Shown here: positions 9,043 through 18,345 of the stretch, piece after piece
How the letters are laid out: every line of letters begins with the position of its first letter
How positions within the stretch are numbered: the first letter of the stretch is position 1
NCBI RefSeq assembly: GCF_900116065.1
Contig: NZ_FOZV01000006.1
Location: 62,001-126,000 of the forward strand
Length of the DNA stretch: 64,000 bases
Origin: Brevundimonas viscosa
Lineage (GTDB): Bacteria; Pseudomonadota; Alphaproteobacteria; Caulobacterales; Caulobacteraceae
Direction of reading: 5' to 3'
The notes under the pieces: model-generated
What the model was told of the DNA's origin: nothing
Seen by the model: the letters and a program-made list of their open reading frames with translations, nothing else
The model's database searches: none
Position numbers and translations under genes: made by a program

Positions 9043-9217
9043 GGTTCATCGCGAAGAACACGAAGGATTCACAAAGGACACGAAGGGGCCGACACCTTCT
9101 GTGGCGCCCGAAGGGCGACGCCTTCGAATTGATTGGGGGCCTGCGCCCGCGGGCGCAGGGGACGGTCTCGTTCTCTTCGGGCTCTTCGTGCCCCCTTCGT
9201 GTTCTTCGTGATGAACC
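9043..9217. repeat. Inverted-repeat intergenic element (24-bp arms) between dinB and divK
   Basis: Arms at 9043-9066 and 9194-9217 are inverted repeats of 24 bp with one mismatch and read GAAGAACACGAAGG internally. Between them lies a perfect 20-bp palindrome at 9140-9159 and a further GGCGCCC/GGGCGACGCC hairpin near 9103. The whole region 8957-9346 has no gene. It looks like a dispersed palindromic repeat rather than a mobile gene. Confidence 0.7.
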
Positions 9218-9346
9218 AGCGATGTCGGCCACCTGCGCCGGCCTCCATGGCTTCACGCCAACTTAAGAGACCGTCGGCCAGACTGCATCGGAACAAGGAA
9301 GCCTCCCGCGCGGCCGCGCACAGAGGGGCGGACGGGCCGGGTGTCG

Positions 9347-9721
9347 ATGTCGAAGAAAGTCCTCATCGTCGAGGATAACGAGCTGAACATGAAGCTCTTT
9401 CATGATCTGCTCGATTCCCAGGGCTACGAGACGCTGCAGACCCGTGAGGGGCTTCAGGCGCTCGCCCTGGCGCGCCAGCACCGACCGGACCTGATCCTGA
9501 TGGACATCCAGCTGCCGGAGATTTCCGGGCTGGAGGTCACCAAATGGCTGAAGGACGACGAGGAGCTGAACCAAATCCCCGTCGTCGCGGTCACCGCCTT
9601 CGCCATGAAGGGCGACGAGGAGCGCATCCGCCAGGGCGGTTGCGAGGCCTACATCTCCAAGCCCATCTCGGTGGCCCACTTCCTCGAGACGGTGAGAAAG
9701 CACCTCGGAGCCGGCGCGTGA
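9347..9721 (+). CDS. divK: Single-domain cell-fate response regulator DivK
   Basis: This 124-residue protein is a stand-alone receiver domain that closely matches Caulobacter DivK. The phospho-acceptor is Asp53 in [10 protein letters not shown], the acidic pocket is EDN at residues 9-11, and the switch residues are Thr/Ala in VTAFAMKG and Lys in YISKPIS. In Caulobacter, DivK signals between the kinases/phosphatases DivJ and PleC and DivL-CckA to control CtrA activity and polar development. ATG at 9347 places the Asp at position 53 as in the known protein; an in-frame GTG at 9341 would add two residues. It overlaps pleD by 4 bp, so the two are translationally coupled. Confidence 0.97.
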   Translation: MSKKVLIVEDNELNMKLFHDLLDSQGYETLQTREGLQALALARQHRPDLILMDIQLPEISGLEVTKWLKDDEELNQIPVVAVTAFAMKGDEERIRQGGCEAYISKPISVAHFLETVRKHLGAGA

Positions 9722-11085
9722 CGGCGCGCATCCTCGTCGTCGACGACGTGGAGCCGAACGTCCGGCTGCTCGAGGCCAAGCTGACCCTCGAATACTACGA
9801 GGTGCTGACCGCCCAGGACGGGGCGACGGCGCTGCAGGTGGCCGCCGCGGAGCGGCCCGACCTGATCCTGCTCGACGTGATGATGCCCGGCATGGACGGC
9901 TTCGAGACCTGCCGCCGGCTGAAGGCCGATCCGGTCACCCGCCACATTCCGGTGGTGCTGGTCACCGCGCTGGACGGGCGCGAGGACAAGATGAAGGGCC
10001 TCGAGGCCGGAGCCGACGACTTCGTCACCAAGCCGATCGACGACGTGATCCTGTTCGCCCGGGTGAAGTCGCTGGTGCGGCTGAAGGCGGTGATGGACGA
10101 GCTGCGCGAGCGCGAGGAGAGCGGGCGCCGTTTCGGCGTCGACACCGACGGGGCCGGGCGGCTGCGCGCCTCCGGCGGCCGGGTGCTGGTGGTCGACGAC
10201 AACGCGCGACAGGCCGACAAGATCGTCAGCCAGCTGGCGGCCGAGCACCGGCCCGTGGCCGAGCCCGATCCGACGGCGGCGCTGGTCGCCGCCCGCGGGC
10301 CGGTCGACCTGATCATCGTCAACGTGTCCAGCGGCGAGTTCGACGGTCTGAGGTTCGTCGCCCAGATCCGCTCGACCGAGGCCACCCGGCGGACGCCGAT
10401 CCTCGGGGTGGTCGATCCCGCCGACCGGCCGCGGCTGGTCAAGGCGCTGGAGCTGGGCGTCAACGACATCCTGCCCCGGCCGGTGGACACCGAGGAGCTG
10501 GAGGCGCGAGCGCGGACGCAGATCCGGCGCAAGCGCTACGCCGACTTCCTGCGCCAGAAGCTCGACTACAGCCTGGAGATGGCGGTCACGGACGCGCTGA
10601 CGGGGCTGCACAATCGCCGCTACATGGCCGGGCAGTTGCAGGCGCTGGTGGGCCGGGCCGGGCAGGGCGGCGACCAGGTGGCGGTGCTGGTCATGGACAT
10701 CGACCACTTCAAGGCGGTCAACGACGGCTTCGGCCATGACGCCGGCGACGAGGTGCTGCGCGAGTTCGCGGTGCGGCTGGCGACCAATGTACGGGCCATC
10801 GACCTGCCGTGCCGGCTGGGGGGCGAGGAGTTCGTCGTGGTCATGCCGGGGGCTCCGCTCGAGGCGGCCCACCGGGTCGCCGAGCGCATCCGCCGCGACG
10901 TGGCCGAGACGCCCTTCCCGATCATGGGCGGGGCCGAGAGCCTGTCGATCACCGTGTCGATCGGGGTGGCGTGGAGCGACGGGACCGGCGGCGACACGCC
11001 CGACGCCCTGCTCAAGCGGGCCGACGAGGGTGTGTACGAGGCCAAGAGCCGCGGCCGAAACCAGGTGATCGCGCGGGCGGCCTAA
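9718..11085 (+). CDS. pleD: Diguanylate cyclase response regulator PleD
   Basis: This 455-residue protein has three domains: a receiver with Asp53 in [10 protein letters not shown], a second degenerate receiver-like adaptor (about residues 155-285) and a GGDEF domain. The active-site motif is GGEEF near residue 368. The allosteric c-di-GMP inhibitory RxxD site is RAID just before it. In Caulobacter, PleD is activated by phosphorylation and makes c-di-GMP at the differentiating pole to drive flagellar ejection and stalk growth. Translation starts at GTG, whose bases overlap the divK stop as GTGA. The order and overlap with divK match Caulobacter. Confidence 0.97.
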   Translation: MTARILVVDDVEPNVRLLEAKLTLEYYEVLTAQDGATALQVAAAERPDLILLDVMMPGMDGFETCRRLKADPVTRHIPVVLVTALDGREDKMKGLEAGADDFVTKPIDDVILFARVKSLVRLKAVMDELREREESGRRFGVDTDGAGRLRASGGRVLVVDDNARQADKIVSQLAAEHRPVAEPDPTAALVAARGPVDLIIVNVSSGEFDGLRFVAQIRSTEATRRTPILGVVDPADRPRLVKALELGVNDILPRPVDTEELEARARTQIRRKRYADFLRQKLDYSLEMAVTDALTGLHNRRYMAGQLQALVGRAGQGGDQVAVLVMDIDHFKAVNDGFGHDAGDEVLREFAVRLATNVRAIDLPCRLGGEEFVVVMPGAPLEAAHRVAERIRRDVAETPFPIMGGAESLSITVSIGVAWSDGTGGDTPDALLKRADEGVYEAKSRGRNQVIARAA

Positions 11086-11092
11086 GCGTCGG

Positions 11093-11254
11093 TCAGGGAG
11101 CCGCAGCCGCAAGCAGCATGATCAGCCCGAGCCAAACGATCGCGGCGAAGGCGGCGAAGCCAATGGCGCACTGCACCGCGAATTTCAGGAGCATCACGCT
11201 CGTCTCGACCAGGCCGGGCTTCGCTGCCCCGGGTTGGTGTAGTTCCGGCGCCAT
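11093..11254 (-). CDS. Possible small single-pass membrane protein (53 residues)
   Basis: A minus-strand frame from ATG at 11254 to TGA at 11093 encodes 53 residues. Residues 1-20 are polar and Pro/Gly-containing, and residues 20-52 are strongly hydrophobic (FAAFAAIVWLGLIMLLAAAA). This resembles small inner-membrane proteins. It lies between pleD and the rpmG terminator, and its stop is only 7 bp from the pleD stop. There is no convincing Shine-Dalgarno sequence, so the start is uncertain. Function unknown. Confidence 0.4.
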   Translation of the reverse strand: MAPELHQPGAAKPGLVETSVMLLKFAVQCAIGFAAFAAIVWLGLIMLLAAAAP

Positions 11255-11291
11255 TGGAGGAGCATGAACGCGAGGCGAGCAGAGCTCAACG

Positions 11292-11323
11292 AAAAACGCC
11301 CGGCCGTTTCCGACCGGGCGTTT
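11292..11323 (-). terminator. Rho-independent terminator of rpmG
   Basis: Read on the minus strand, a 10-bp stem (AAACGCCCGG with its complement) is followed by TTTTTCG. It lies about 25 bp beyond the rpmG stop and includes the A/T flanks of a bidirectional hairpin. Confidence 0.8.
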
Positions 11324-11348
11324 GAAAAGCCGTCAGGCGATCAAGCGC

Positions 11349-11516
11349 TTACTTGATCTTGCCTTCCTTGAACTCGACGTGCTTCTTGACCACCGGGTCG
11401 TACTTCTTGACGACCATCTTCTCGGTCATGGTGCGGGCGTTCTTCTTGGTGACGTAGAAGAAGCCGGTGTCCGCCGTGGAGTTGAGGCGGATCTTGATGG
11501 ATGCCGGTTTGGCCAT
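11349..11516 (-). CDS. rpmG: Large ribosomal subunit protein bL33
   Basis: This 55-residue basic protein starts [23 protein letters not shown] and ends in a Lys-rich tail, matching bacterial bL33 over its full length. It has no Cys zinc-binding pairs, so it is the zinc-independent form. It is monocistronic, with its own terminator downstream. Its place next to divK-pleD fits Caulobacterales gene order. Confidence 0.96.
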   Translation of the reverse strand: MAKPASIKIRLNSTADTGFFYVTKKNARTMTEKMVVKKYDPVVKKHVEFKEGKIK

Positions 11517-11643
11517 CGGGAATTACCTTTGCGACGGCGAAAGCCGCTGAAATAAGAGGCGCGGAACATACTCAGGCGCGGCCCGAAGTCAACGGGCGGA
11601 TGGTCGCCTTGAGCGTCGCCGCCGCGCGGTCCACTGTCGCGGC

Positions 11644-12213
11644 ATGAAAACCCCGACGATCGCGGCTGCGGCCGCCCTGGCCCTGACCCTGTCCGCCTGC
11701 GCCACGGCGCCGGAGCCGGTGCATCCGCCGGACGCCTTCATGGCGCGGCTGCAGGCCCTGTGCGGGCAGCGCTTCGAAGGGCGGGTAGTCTCCACCGACG
11801 AGGCCGACGCCGACTTCCGGGGCCAGCGGCTGGTCATGCACGTTCGCGACTGCGCGCCCGACGAGGTGGGCATCCCGTTCGCGGTGGGCGAGGATCGCTC
11901 GCGCCGCTGGGTGGTGACGCGGACGGGCGCGGGGCTGCGGCTCAAGCACGACCACCGCGATCCGCAGGGCGAGATCCACGGCTATCACATGTACGGCGGC
12001 GACACCGCCGGACCGGGCACGGCGACGCGGCAGGAGTTCCCGGTCGACGCCGAATCGATCGCCCAGTTCCGCGCCGGCGGGGCCGAGGTCTCGACCACCA
12101 ACGTCTGGGCCATGGAGGTCCATCCGGGCGAGATGTTCGCCTATGAGCTGCGCCGGCCGTCGGGGCGGTTCTTCCGGGTCGAGTTCGATCTGACGGGGCC
12201 GGTCGCCGAATAA
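11644..12213 (+). CDS. Hypothetical lipoprotein
   Basis: This 189-residue protein has a lipoprotein signal: a hydrophobic stretch ending in LSAC with Cys19 as the likely lipid-attachment site. No known catalytic motif was recognised. The mature part is rich in charged residues and has Cys40 and Cys70, which could form a disulfide in the periplasm. It stands alone between rpmG and a convergent secreted protein, with the stop codons adjacent. The function is unknown. Confidence 0.7.
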   Translation: MKTPTIAAAAALALTLSACATAPEPVHPPDAFMARLQALCGQRFEGRVVSTDEADADFRGQRLVMHVRDCAPDEVGIPFAVGEDRSRRWVVTRTGAGLRLKHDHRDPQGEIHGYHMYGGDTAGPGTATRQEFPVDAESIAQFRAGGAEVSTTNVWAMEVHPGEMFAYELRRPSGRFFRVEFDLTGPVAE

Positions 12214-13023
12214 TCAGCGGTCGCGCAGCTCCTTCAGCATCGCCTCGGCCTCGTCCCACCGCCGGAAGACATCGGCGGCGTCGCCGGTGACGCAGCCGGC
12301 GTCCCAGCGCAGCTGCTGGTCTTCGTGCCCCTCCTGCGACCAGGTGACCGTGCCGTAAGGTCCGTCGGCGATGACCCGCTCGCACTCGAACGGCACGCCT
12401 TCGTAGGGGCGGAACAGCTCGCGCAGGCGGTCGAACTCCGCCTCGGAGACGGCGAACACCTCGCTCCTGCCGTCAGCCTGCGACCAGCGGCCCTCGCCGC
12501 CGCGGGGGATGGACCATTCCTGTACGGTCCGGCCCCAGTACAGGCTGGTGAAGGTGAGGCGGTCGGGATCGGGCAGCACCGGCAGGGGCGGCGGGACGTG
12601 ACGGGCCTCGCCCATCTCCTCCATGGCGTAGTAGGCGCGGCTCAGGGACCGCCCGGCGGCGCGGGCGGCGTCGGTGTAGCACAGGCCCTCGTGCGGTCGG
12701 CGGTTTTCGACCCCGTCCTCGCGAAAGACGAGATAACCGTTGCTCCCCAGGTAGTCGGGATCGTCGCAGCGCAGCCCCTCCTCGCGGTAGGGGCGCATCA
12801 GCCGGGCGATGCGCCGGTAGTCTTCCCGGGTGACGGAAAAGGTGTAGTCCTCGCGCTCGCTGGTGCGGAAGCGGCCGGTCCCGCCGTCCTCGATCGACCA
12901 GAACATCGAGTCCGGATGGTAGACGACCTCGATCCGGTCCGGGGGCGGCTCCTGCGCGGCGGCCGGGGGGCCGGCGGCCAGAAGGCTGGCGAGGGCCGCG
13001 AAGCCGAGGAGCAGTTTGCGCAT
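12214..13023 (-). CDS. Secreted protein with two homologous halves
   Basis: This 269-residue protein has a clear signal peptide (MRKLLLGFAALASLLAAGPPAAAQ). The mature part contains two copies of one roughly 100-residue unit: F/EWSI-(D/P)-GG-GR(F/W), a (Y/F)xF(A/S)V(S/T)xx(D/E)(Y/F)xR(I/L) stretch, xPY, and a conserved Cys pair per unit. The units run from about residue 40 to 140 and from about 165 to 265. ATG at 13021-13023 was chosen because GGAGGGA precedes it and it begins the signal peptide. No enzymatic motif was seen. The function is unknown; an envelope-associated binding protein is possible. Confidence 0.7.
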   Translation of the reverse strand: MRKLLLGFAALASLLAAGPPAAAQEPPPDRIEVVYHPDSMFWSIEDGGTGRFRTSEREDYTFSVTREDYRRIARLMRPYREEGLRCDDPDYLGSNGYLVFREDGVENRRPHEGLCYTDAARAAGRSLSRAYYAMEEMGEARHVPPPLPVLPDPDRLTFTSLYWGRTVQEWSIPRGGEGRWSQADGRSEVFAVSEAEFDRLRELFRPYEGVPFECERVIADGPYGTVTWSQEGHEDQQLRWDAGCVTGDAADVFRRWDEAEAMLKELRDR

Positions 13024-13104
13024 GCCGTGTCCCTCCAGTGCGGTTCCAGTAGAACCCGGGCGGAGAATCGACACAACCGCCGATGGAGAGGTCGTCAGGG
13101 ACGG

Positions 13105-13821
13105 TCAGGCCGGCTGGTCGTCGTAGTCGATCCGGTGGCTGCCGCGGACCATGCGCACGAAGGGGAGGGGACGGTTCGGCTCCTCCAGCCGGGCGCGGAC
13201 CTCGCCAAGGACGAAGCGGGTAATGGCCGGCAGATCGAGGGCGGTCGTCTCGTCCAGCGGAATCCACGCGATCTCGTCCAGCTCGCCGCAGCCGGCGGTC
13301 GGCTCCGGGCGCAGCAGGGCGGCGGCCCCGGCCATGAAGAAGCGGGCGTCGAAGCGCCGCGTGCGGCCCGGCGGGGTGACGGCGCGGGCGACGTAGGACA
13401 GGGCGGCGAGGTCGGGCAGCGCCCCTTCGGCCCGGAAGGCGCGCCACGGCCCGGCCACCGAGGCCGGCGGGGCCGGCTCGGCCAGCAGCAGGCCGGTCTC
13501 CTCGAAGGTCTCGCGCACGGCGGCGAGGGCGAGAGCGCGGGCGCGGCGGACCGGCGCCTCGCGGACGAGGCGGGCGAGGTCGCCGGCGGGCAGCTCGCTG
13601 GCCGCGGCCGCGCTGAAGTCGCCGCGCTCGATGCGTCCGCCGGGGAAGACCCACTTGGAGGCCATGAACACGTGCCCGGGAGCCCGGCGGCCCATCAGCA
13701 CCTCCGGCCGGCTGCGACGGGAGCGGGTCAGGATCAGGGTGGCGGCGTCCTTCGGGCGCTGGCGCTCCCCGGTGCGGGGGGCGTCGGCGAGATCCTGTGC
13801 GGCGTCAAACGGCTGGTTCAC
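13105..13821 (-). CDS. Nudix hydrolase with long insertion in the Nudix box (NUDT19-like)
   Basis: This 238-residue protein carries a split Nudix motif. GGRIERGD is followed by about 40 residues and then the catalytic half AVRETFEETGLLL with the metal-binding RETFEE glutamates. The long insertion is a feature of NUDT19/CoA-diphosphatase-like members, so an acyl-CoA or CoA diphosphatase role is possible but unproven. It starts at GTG (13821), which overlaps the rnr stop as GTGA and indicates translational coupling. It is the last gene of the antitoxin-toxin-rnr-nudix run. Confidence 0.82.
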   Translation of the reverse strand: MNQPFDAAQDLADAPRTGERQRPKDAATLILTRSRRSRPEVLMGRRAPGHVFMASKWVFPGGRIERGDFSAAAASELPAGDLARLVREAPVRRARALALAAVRETFEETGLLLAEPAPPASVAGPWRAFRAEGALPDLAALSYVARAVTPPGRTRRFDARFFMAGAAALLRPEPTAGCGELDEIAWIPLDETTALDLPAITRFVLGEVRARLEEPNRPLPFVRMVRGSHRIDYDDQPA

Positions 13822-16127
13822 CGCCGCTTGCCCTTCCGCACCCCCTTCAGCCCGCCCGAGGGCTTGGCGCCGTCGCGGGGGCGCGGGCCGCCGCGTTTGG
13901 GGTAGCGGCCGCCCTTCGGGCCGCGGGCGCGCATGCCGAGGCGAGGGGAGGGGGCGTTCGGATCGCGCGGCTGGGGTTCCGAGAGCATCTCGAACAGCAG
14001 GCCGCCGGTGACCGGCGTGGCCTCGACGAGCCGCACCTCGACCGACCGGCCCAGCGTCCAGCGCCGGCCGGTGCGCTCGCCGACGAGGGCGTGGGTGCGG
14101 TCGTCGTGGGTGAAGTATTCGTCGCCGAGCGTCGAGACGGGCACGAGGCCGTCGGCGCCGGTCTCCTCAAGCCGCACGAACAGGCCGAAGCGGGTCACGC
14201 CGGTGATGCGGCCCGGGAAGGTCGCGCCGACGCGATCCTCGAGGAAGGCGGCGATGTAGCGGTCCATGGCGTCGCGCTCGGCCGCCATGGAGCGGCGCTC
14301 GGTCTGGGTGACTTGTTCGGCGATGGTCGCCAGCTCGGCGATCTCGCGGTCGGTGAGGCCGTCCTTGCCGAGGTTCAGCGCCCGGATCAGGCCGCGGTGG
14401 ACGATCAGGTCGGAGTAGCGGCGGATCGGTGAGGTGAAGTGGGCGTAGCGGTCGAGGTTGAGGCCGAAGTGGCCGATGTTCTCGGGGCTGTAGATGGCCT
14501 GCATCTGGGTGCGCAGGACGACCTCGTTGACCACCTCGGCGTGCGGCCCGTCGCGGGTCTCGTCGAGCAGGCGGTTGAAGCGTTTGGTGGTGGCCAGCTC
14601 GCCCTTGGCCCAGGGTTTGCCGATGGTCTGCAGGAAGTCGGCGAGGTTGAAGATCTTCTCCTGGCTGGGCGCCTCGTGCACCCGGTAGATCAGGGGCGTG
14701 CGCTTCTGCTCCAGGGTCTCGGCGGCGCAGACGTTGGCCTGGATCATCATCTCCTCGATGAGCCGGTGGGCCTCCAGCGACTTGCGGGGCTCAATGGCGC
14801 CGATGCCGCCGCCCGGGTCCATCAGCACCTTGCGCTCCGCGCTTTCGATCAGCAGCGGGCTGCGCTTCAGCCGGCCCTTGAGCATGGCGTGGTAGGCGTT
14901 CCACAGCGGATAGAGGATACGGTCCATGATCGGACCGGTGACGTCGTCCGGCTGGCCGTCGATGGCGCCTTGGGCCTGCTCGTAGCTGAGGCTGGCGTGC
15001 GAACGCATCAGGCCGCGCACGAAGCGGTGCGACAGCTTTCGGCCGTCCTTGTCGAACACCATGCGCACGGCCAGGCAGGCGCGGTTCTCGCCCTCCTTGA
15101 GGCTGCACAGGCCGTTCGACAGCACCTCCGGCAGCATCGGTTCGACGCGGTCGGCGAAGTAGGTGGAGTTGCCCTTGGCGCGGGCCTCCCGGTCCAGCGC
15201 CGTGCCGACGCGGACGTAGGCGGAGACGTCGGCGATGGCCACCCAGACCACCCAGCCGCCCTCGTTCTTCGGGTCATCGTCACGGTGGGCGTGGACGGCG
15301 TCGTCGTGGTCGCGGGCGTCGGCCGGGTCGATGGTGATCAGCGGCAGGTCGCGCAGGTCCTCGCGGCCCTTGAGCGAGGGCAGCTCCTGGTCCTGCGCCT
15401 CGGCCTCGACCGCCTCGGAGAAGCCGGTCGGGACGCCGTGGGCGTGGATGGCGATCAGGGAGGCGGCGCGGGGATCGTCCTCGCGGCCGATGGTCTCGAG
15501 GATCTTGCCGCGCTTCGGCCCGTAGCGCTGCTCGCCCTTCTCGATGGCGGCCAGCACGAGGTCGCCGTCCTTCAGGTCCCCGGCTTGGGCGTGAGGGACC
15601 AGCAGGACGTCCTTCGAGCGCCGGTCGACGGGTTCAACCCGGACCTCGCGGTTCGACTTGCGGATCACGCCGAGGACCCGGTTGGTCCCGGCGTCGAGCC
15701 GCTTGATCAGCCGCGCCTCCCAGCCCTCCTCGCCGCGCTGGAACTTGCACAGCAGGCGGTCGCCCATGCCGGGCGCGGGGCCGGCGCGGCCGCCGCGGTC
15801 AGGGACGAGCAGGGCCCGCGGCGCGTCATCGGAGGCCTCGACCAGACGGACGTAGATCTCGCCGTCGACGTCGCGCTCGACCACGTCGGCCACGCCGACC
15901 GGGGGCAGGCCGCCGGCCTCGCTGAAGCCCTTGCGGCCGCGCTTGCCGAGCGCGCCTTCGGCCTCGAGATCGCGGATCATCTCGCGCAGGGCCCGTCGGT
16001 CGCCGCCCTTGAGGCCGAAATGGCGGGCGATGTCGCCCTTCTCGGCCGATCCGGCGTCGCGCAGGAAGGCGAGGAGGGTTTCGCGGTCGGGGAGGCCGGC
16101 GGGCGGCCGCTTGGGAGATCTGGTCAT
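13818..16127 (-). CDS. rnr: Ribonuclease R
   Basis: This 769-residue protein is a processive 3'-5' exoribonuclease of the RNase II/R family that degrades structured RNA. Domains in order are an N-terminal winged-helix region, cold-shock OB domains, the RNB catalytic domain and a C-terminal S1 domain. DPADARDHDDAV at about residues 269-280 carries the Asp residues that bind Mg2+. The S1 domain (near GRITGVTRFGLFVRLEETGADGLVP) is followed by a basic Arg/Lys/Gly tail. The length agrees with RNase R. It sits 8 bp after the vapC-like stop and overlaps the Nudix gene by 4 bp. Confidence 0.95.
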   Translation of the reverse strand: MTRSPKRPPAGLPDRETLLAFLRDAGSAEKGDIARHFGLKGGDRRALREMIRDLEAEGALGKRGRKGFSEAGGLPPVGVADVVERDVDGEIYVRLVEASDDAPRALLVPDRGGRAGPAPGMGDRLLCKFQRGEEGWEARLIKRLDAGTNRVLGVIRKSNREVRVEPVDRRSKDVLLVPHAQAGDLKDGDLVLAAIEKGEQRYGPKRGKILETIGREDDPRAASLIAIHAHGVPTGFSEAVEAEAQDQELPSLKGREDLRDLPLITIDPADARDHDDAVHAHRDDDPKNEGGWVVWVAIADVSAYVRVGTALDREARAKGNSTYFADRVEPMLPEVLSNGLCSLKEGENRACLAVRMVFDKDGRKLSHRFVRGLMRSHASLSYEQAQGAIDGQPDDVTGPIMDRILYPLWNAYHAMLKGRLKRSPLLIESAERKVLMDPGGGIGAIEPRKSLEAHRLIEEMMIQANVCAAETLEQKRTPLIYRVHEAPSQEKIFNLADFLQTIGKPWAKGELATTKRFNRLLDETRDGPHAEVVNEVVLRTQMQAIYSPENIGHFGLNLDRYAHFTSPIRRYSDLIVHRGLIRALNLGKDGLTDREIAELATIAEQVTQTERRSMAAERDAMDRYIAAFLEDRVGATFPGRITGVTRFGLFVRLEETGADGLVPVSTLGDEYFTHDDRTHALVGERTGRRWTLGRSVEVRLVEATPVTGGLLFEMLSEPQPRDPNAPSPRLGMRARGPKGGRYPKRGGPRPRDGAKPSGGLKGVRKGKRR

Positions 16128-16135
16128 TCAGTCTT

Positions 16136-16824
<689 letters not shown>

Positions 16825-16839
16825 TTACCTCCTGTTCTG

Positions 16840-16860
16840 GCCATAAATATAGCCATAAAT
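16840..16860 (-). promoter_or_regulatory. Direct repeat in the toxin-antitoxin promoter
   Basis: GCCATAAAT occurs twice, at 16840-16848 and 16852-16860, with 12-bp spacing, in an AT-rich patch just upstream of the antitoxin gene. The patch also contains a TATA-rich potential -10 region. It is a likely autoregulatory operator for the antitoxin. Confidence 0.5.
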
Positions 16861-16937
16861 CCTGTCGGCGCCACTCGGGTTGTCCGCGGGGCGGGCCGCG
16901 CCTAGCCTCCGCCGCTCACGACCAAGGAGTCTCCTGA

Positions 16938-18341
16938 ATGTCTCTCGCCCCCGCCCCGGTCCTGACCGGCCCGACCGGATCCCTGCTGGATCTGATCGGG
17001 AAGACGCCGATGGTGGAGGTGACCAAGATCGACACGGGGCCGTGCCGGCTGTTTCTCAAGCTGGAGAGCCAGAACCCCGGCGGGTCGATCAAGGACCGCA
17101 TCGCGCTGTCGATGATCGAGGCGGCCGAGAAGGAGGGCTTCCTGAAGGCGGGCGGGACGATCGTCGAGGCCACGGCGGGCAACACGGGCCTGGCCCTGAC
17201 GCTGGTCGGCCAGGCCAAGGGCTACAAGGTCCTGCTGGTCATCCCGGACAAGATGTCGAAGGAAAAGATCCAGCATATCCGTGCGATGGGGGCAGATGTT
17301 CGCCTGACGCGTTCGGACGTGCCGCACGGACATCCCGAATACTACACCGACATGGCCGAGCGGCTGGCGCAGCAGATTCCCGGCGGCTTCTACGTGAACC
17401 AGTTCGCCAACGACGCCAACTCCGAGGCCCACTTCCGCTCCACCGGACCCGAGATCTGGGAGCAGATGGGCGGCGACATCGACGCCTTCGTGGCCGGCAT
17501 CGGCTCCGGCGGGACCATCACCGGCATCGCGCGGTACCTGAAGTCCAAGGGCTCGAACGCTCAAATCATCCTGGCCGACCCCGTGGGCTCCACCCTGGCC
17601 GGACTGGTCAACGAGGGGGTGCCCGGACCGGAGGGCAGCTACACGGTCGAGGGCATCGGACAGAACTTCGTGCCTGATACGGCGGACATGGACCTGATCG
17701 ACAAGGCCTATTCGATTCCCGACGCCGAGGCGGTGGCGACCGTGCGGGAGCTGTTGCTGAAGGAGGGGGTCCTGGCGGGCTCGTCTTCGGGGACGCTGAT
17801 CGCGGCGGCCCTGCGCTGGTGCCGGGAGCAGACCGAGCCGAAGCGGGTGGTCACCTTCGTCTGCGACACCGGCGCCAAGTACCTGTCGAAGGTCTACAAC
17901 GACGCCTGGCTGGCCGACCACGGCCTGACCGAACGCGAGCTGCACGGCGACCTGTCGGACCTGATCACGCGCAAGTACGAGAACGGCGACGTGGTCGTCA
18001 TCGGGCCGGAGGATACCCTCGACACAGCCTTCAAGCGGATGAAGGGCGCGGACGTGTCGCAACTGCCGGTGATCCGGGACGGCCGGCTGGTCGGCATTCT
18101 CGACGAGAGCGACATCGTTCATGTCATGGACACCGATGAGATCACCCGCAGGGAGCGTTTCGCCAAGCCGGTGTCGTCGGCGATGACCCGCGACCTGGAT
18201 ACGGTGCAGGTCGGCGAGTCGCTCGACGCCCTGATTCCGCTGTTCGACCGGGACCGGGTGGCGATCGTGCTGGATGGAGAGCGGTTCATCGGCCTGATCA
18301 CCCGGACCGACCTGATCAACCATCTCAGCCTGAACCGGTAG
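16938..18341 (+). CDS. cbs: Cystathionine beta-synthase
   Basis: This 467-residue protein has a fold-type II PLP domain followed by paired C-terminal CBS domains. The PLP lysine is Lys52 in NPGGSIKDR, and the cofactor phosphate loop is GSGGTITG. Residues about 345-465 form the CBS pair (SAMTRDLDTV and VVVIGPEDTLDTA regions). The enzyme condenses serine and homocysteine to cystathionine, the first step of reverse transsulfuration. The gene heads an operon with an alpha/beta hydrolase and a cystathionine gamma-lyase/synthase family gene. A cysteine-synthase role is less likely because of the CBS pair and this neighbour. Confidence 0.92.
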   Translation: MSLAPAPVLTGPTGSLLDLIGKTPMVEVTKIDTGPCRLFLKLESQNPGGSIKDRIALSMIEAAEKEGFLKAGGTIVEATAGNTGLALTLVGQAKGYKVLLVIPDKMSKEKIQHIRAMGADVRLTRSDVPHGHPEYYTDMAERLAQQIPGGFYVNQFANDANSEAHFRSTGPEIWEQMGGDIDAFVAGIGSGGTITGIARYLKSKGSNAQIILADPVGSTLAGLVNEGVPGPEGSYTVEGIGQNFVPDTADMDLIDKAYSIPDAEAVATVRELLLKEGVLAGSSSGTLIAAALRWCREQTEPKRVVTFVCDTGAKYLSKVYNDAWLADHGLTERELHGDLSDLITRKYENGDVVVIGPEDTLDTAFKRMKGADVSQLPVIRDGRLVGILDESDIVHVMDTDEITRRERFAKPVSSAMTRDLDTVQVGESLDALIPLFDRDRVAIVLDGERFIGLITRTDLINHLSLNR

Positions 18342-18345
18342 ATCC

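Noticed and set aside
9218-9346. CtrA box (TTAA-N7-TTAA) in the divK promoter
   Set aside because: Only a single TTAA half-site (near 9264) was found, so a full CtrA site cannot be supported.
11263-11355. Small plus-strand ORF of 30 codons after GGAGGAGC
   Set aside because: It runs through the rpmG terminator hairpin and into the rpmG 3' end, so it is probably chance.
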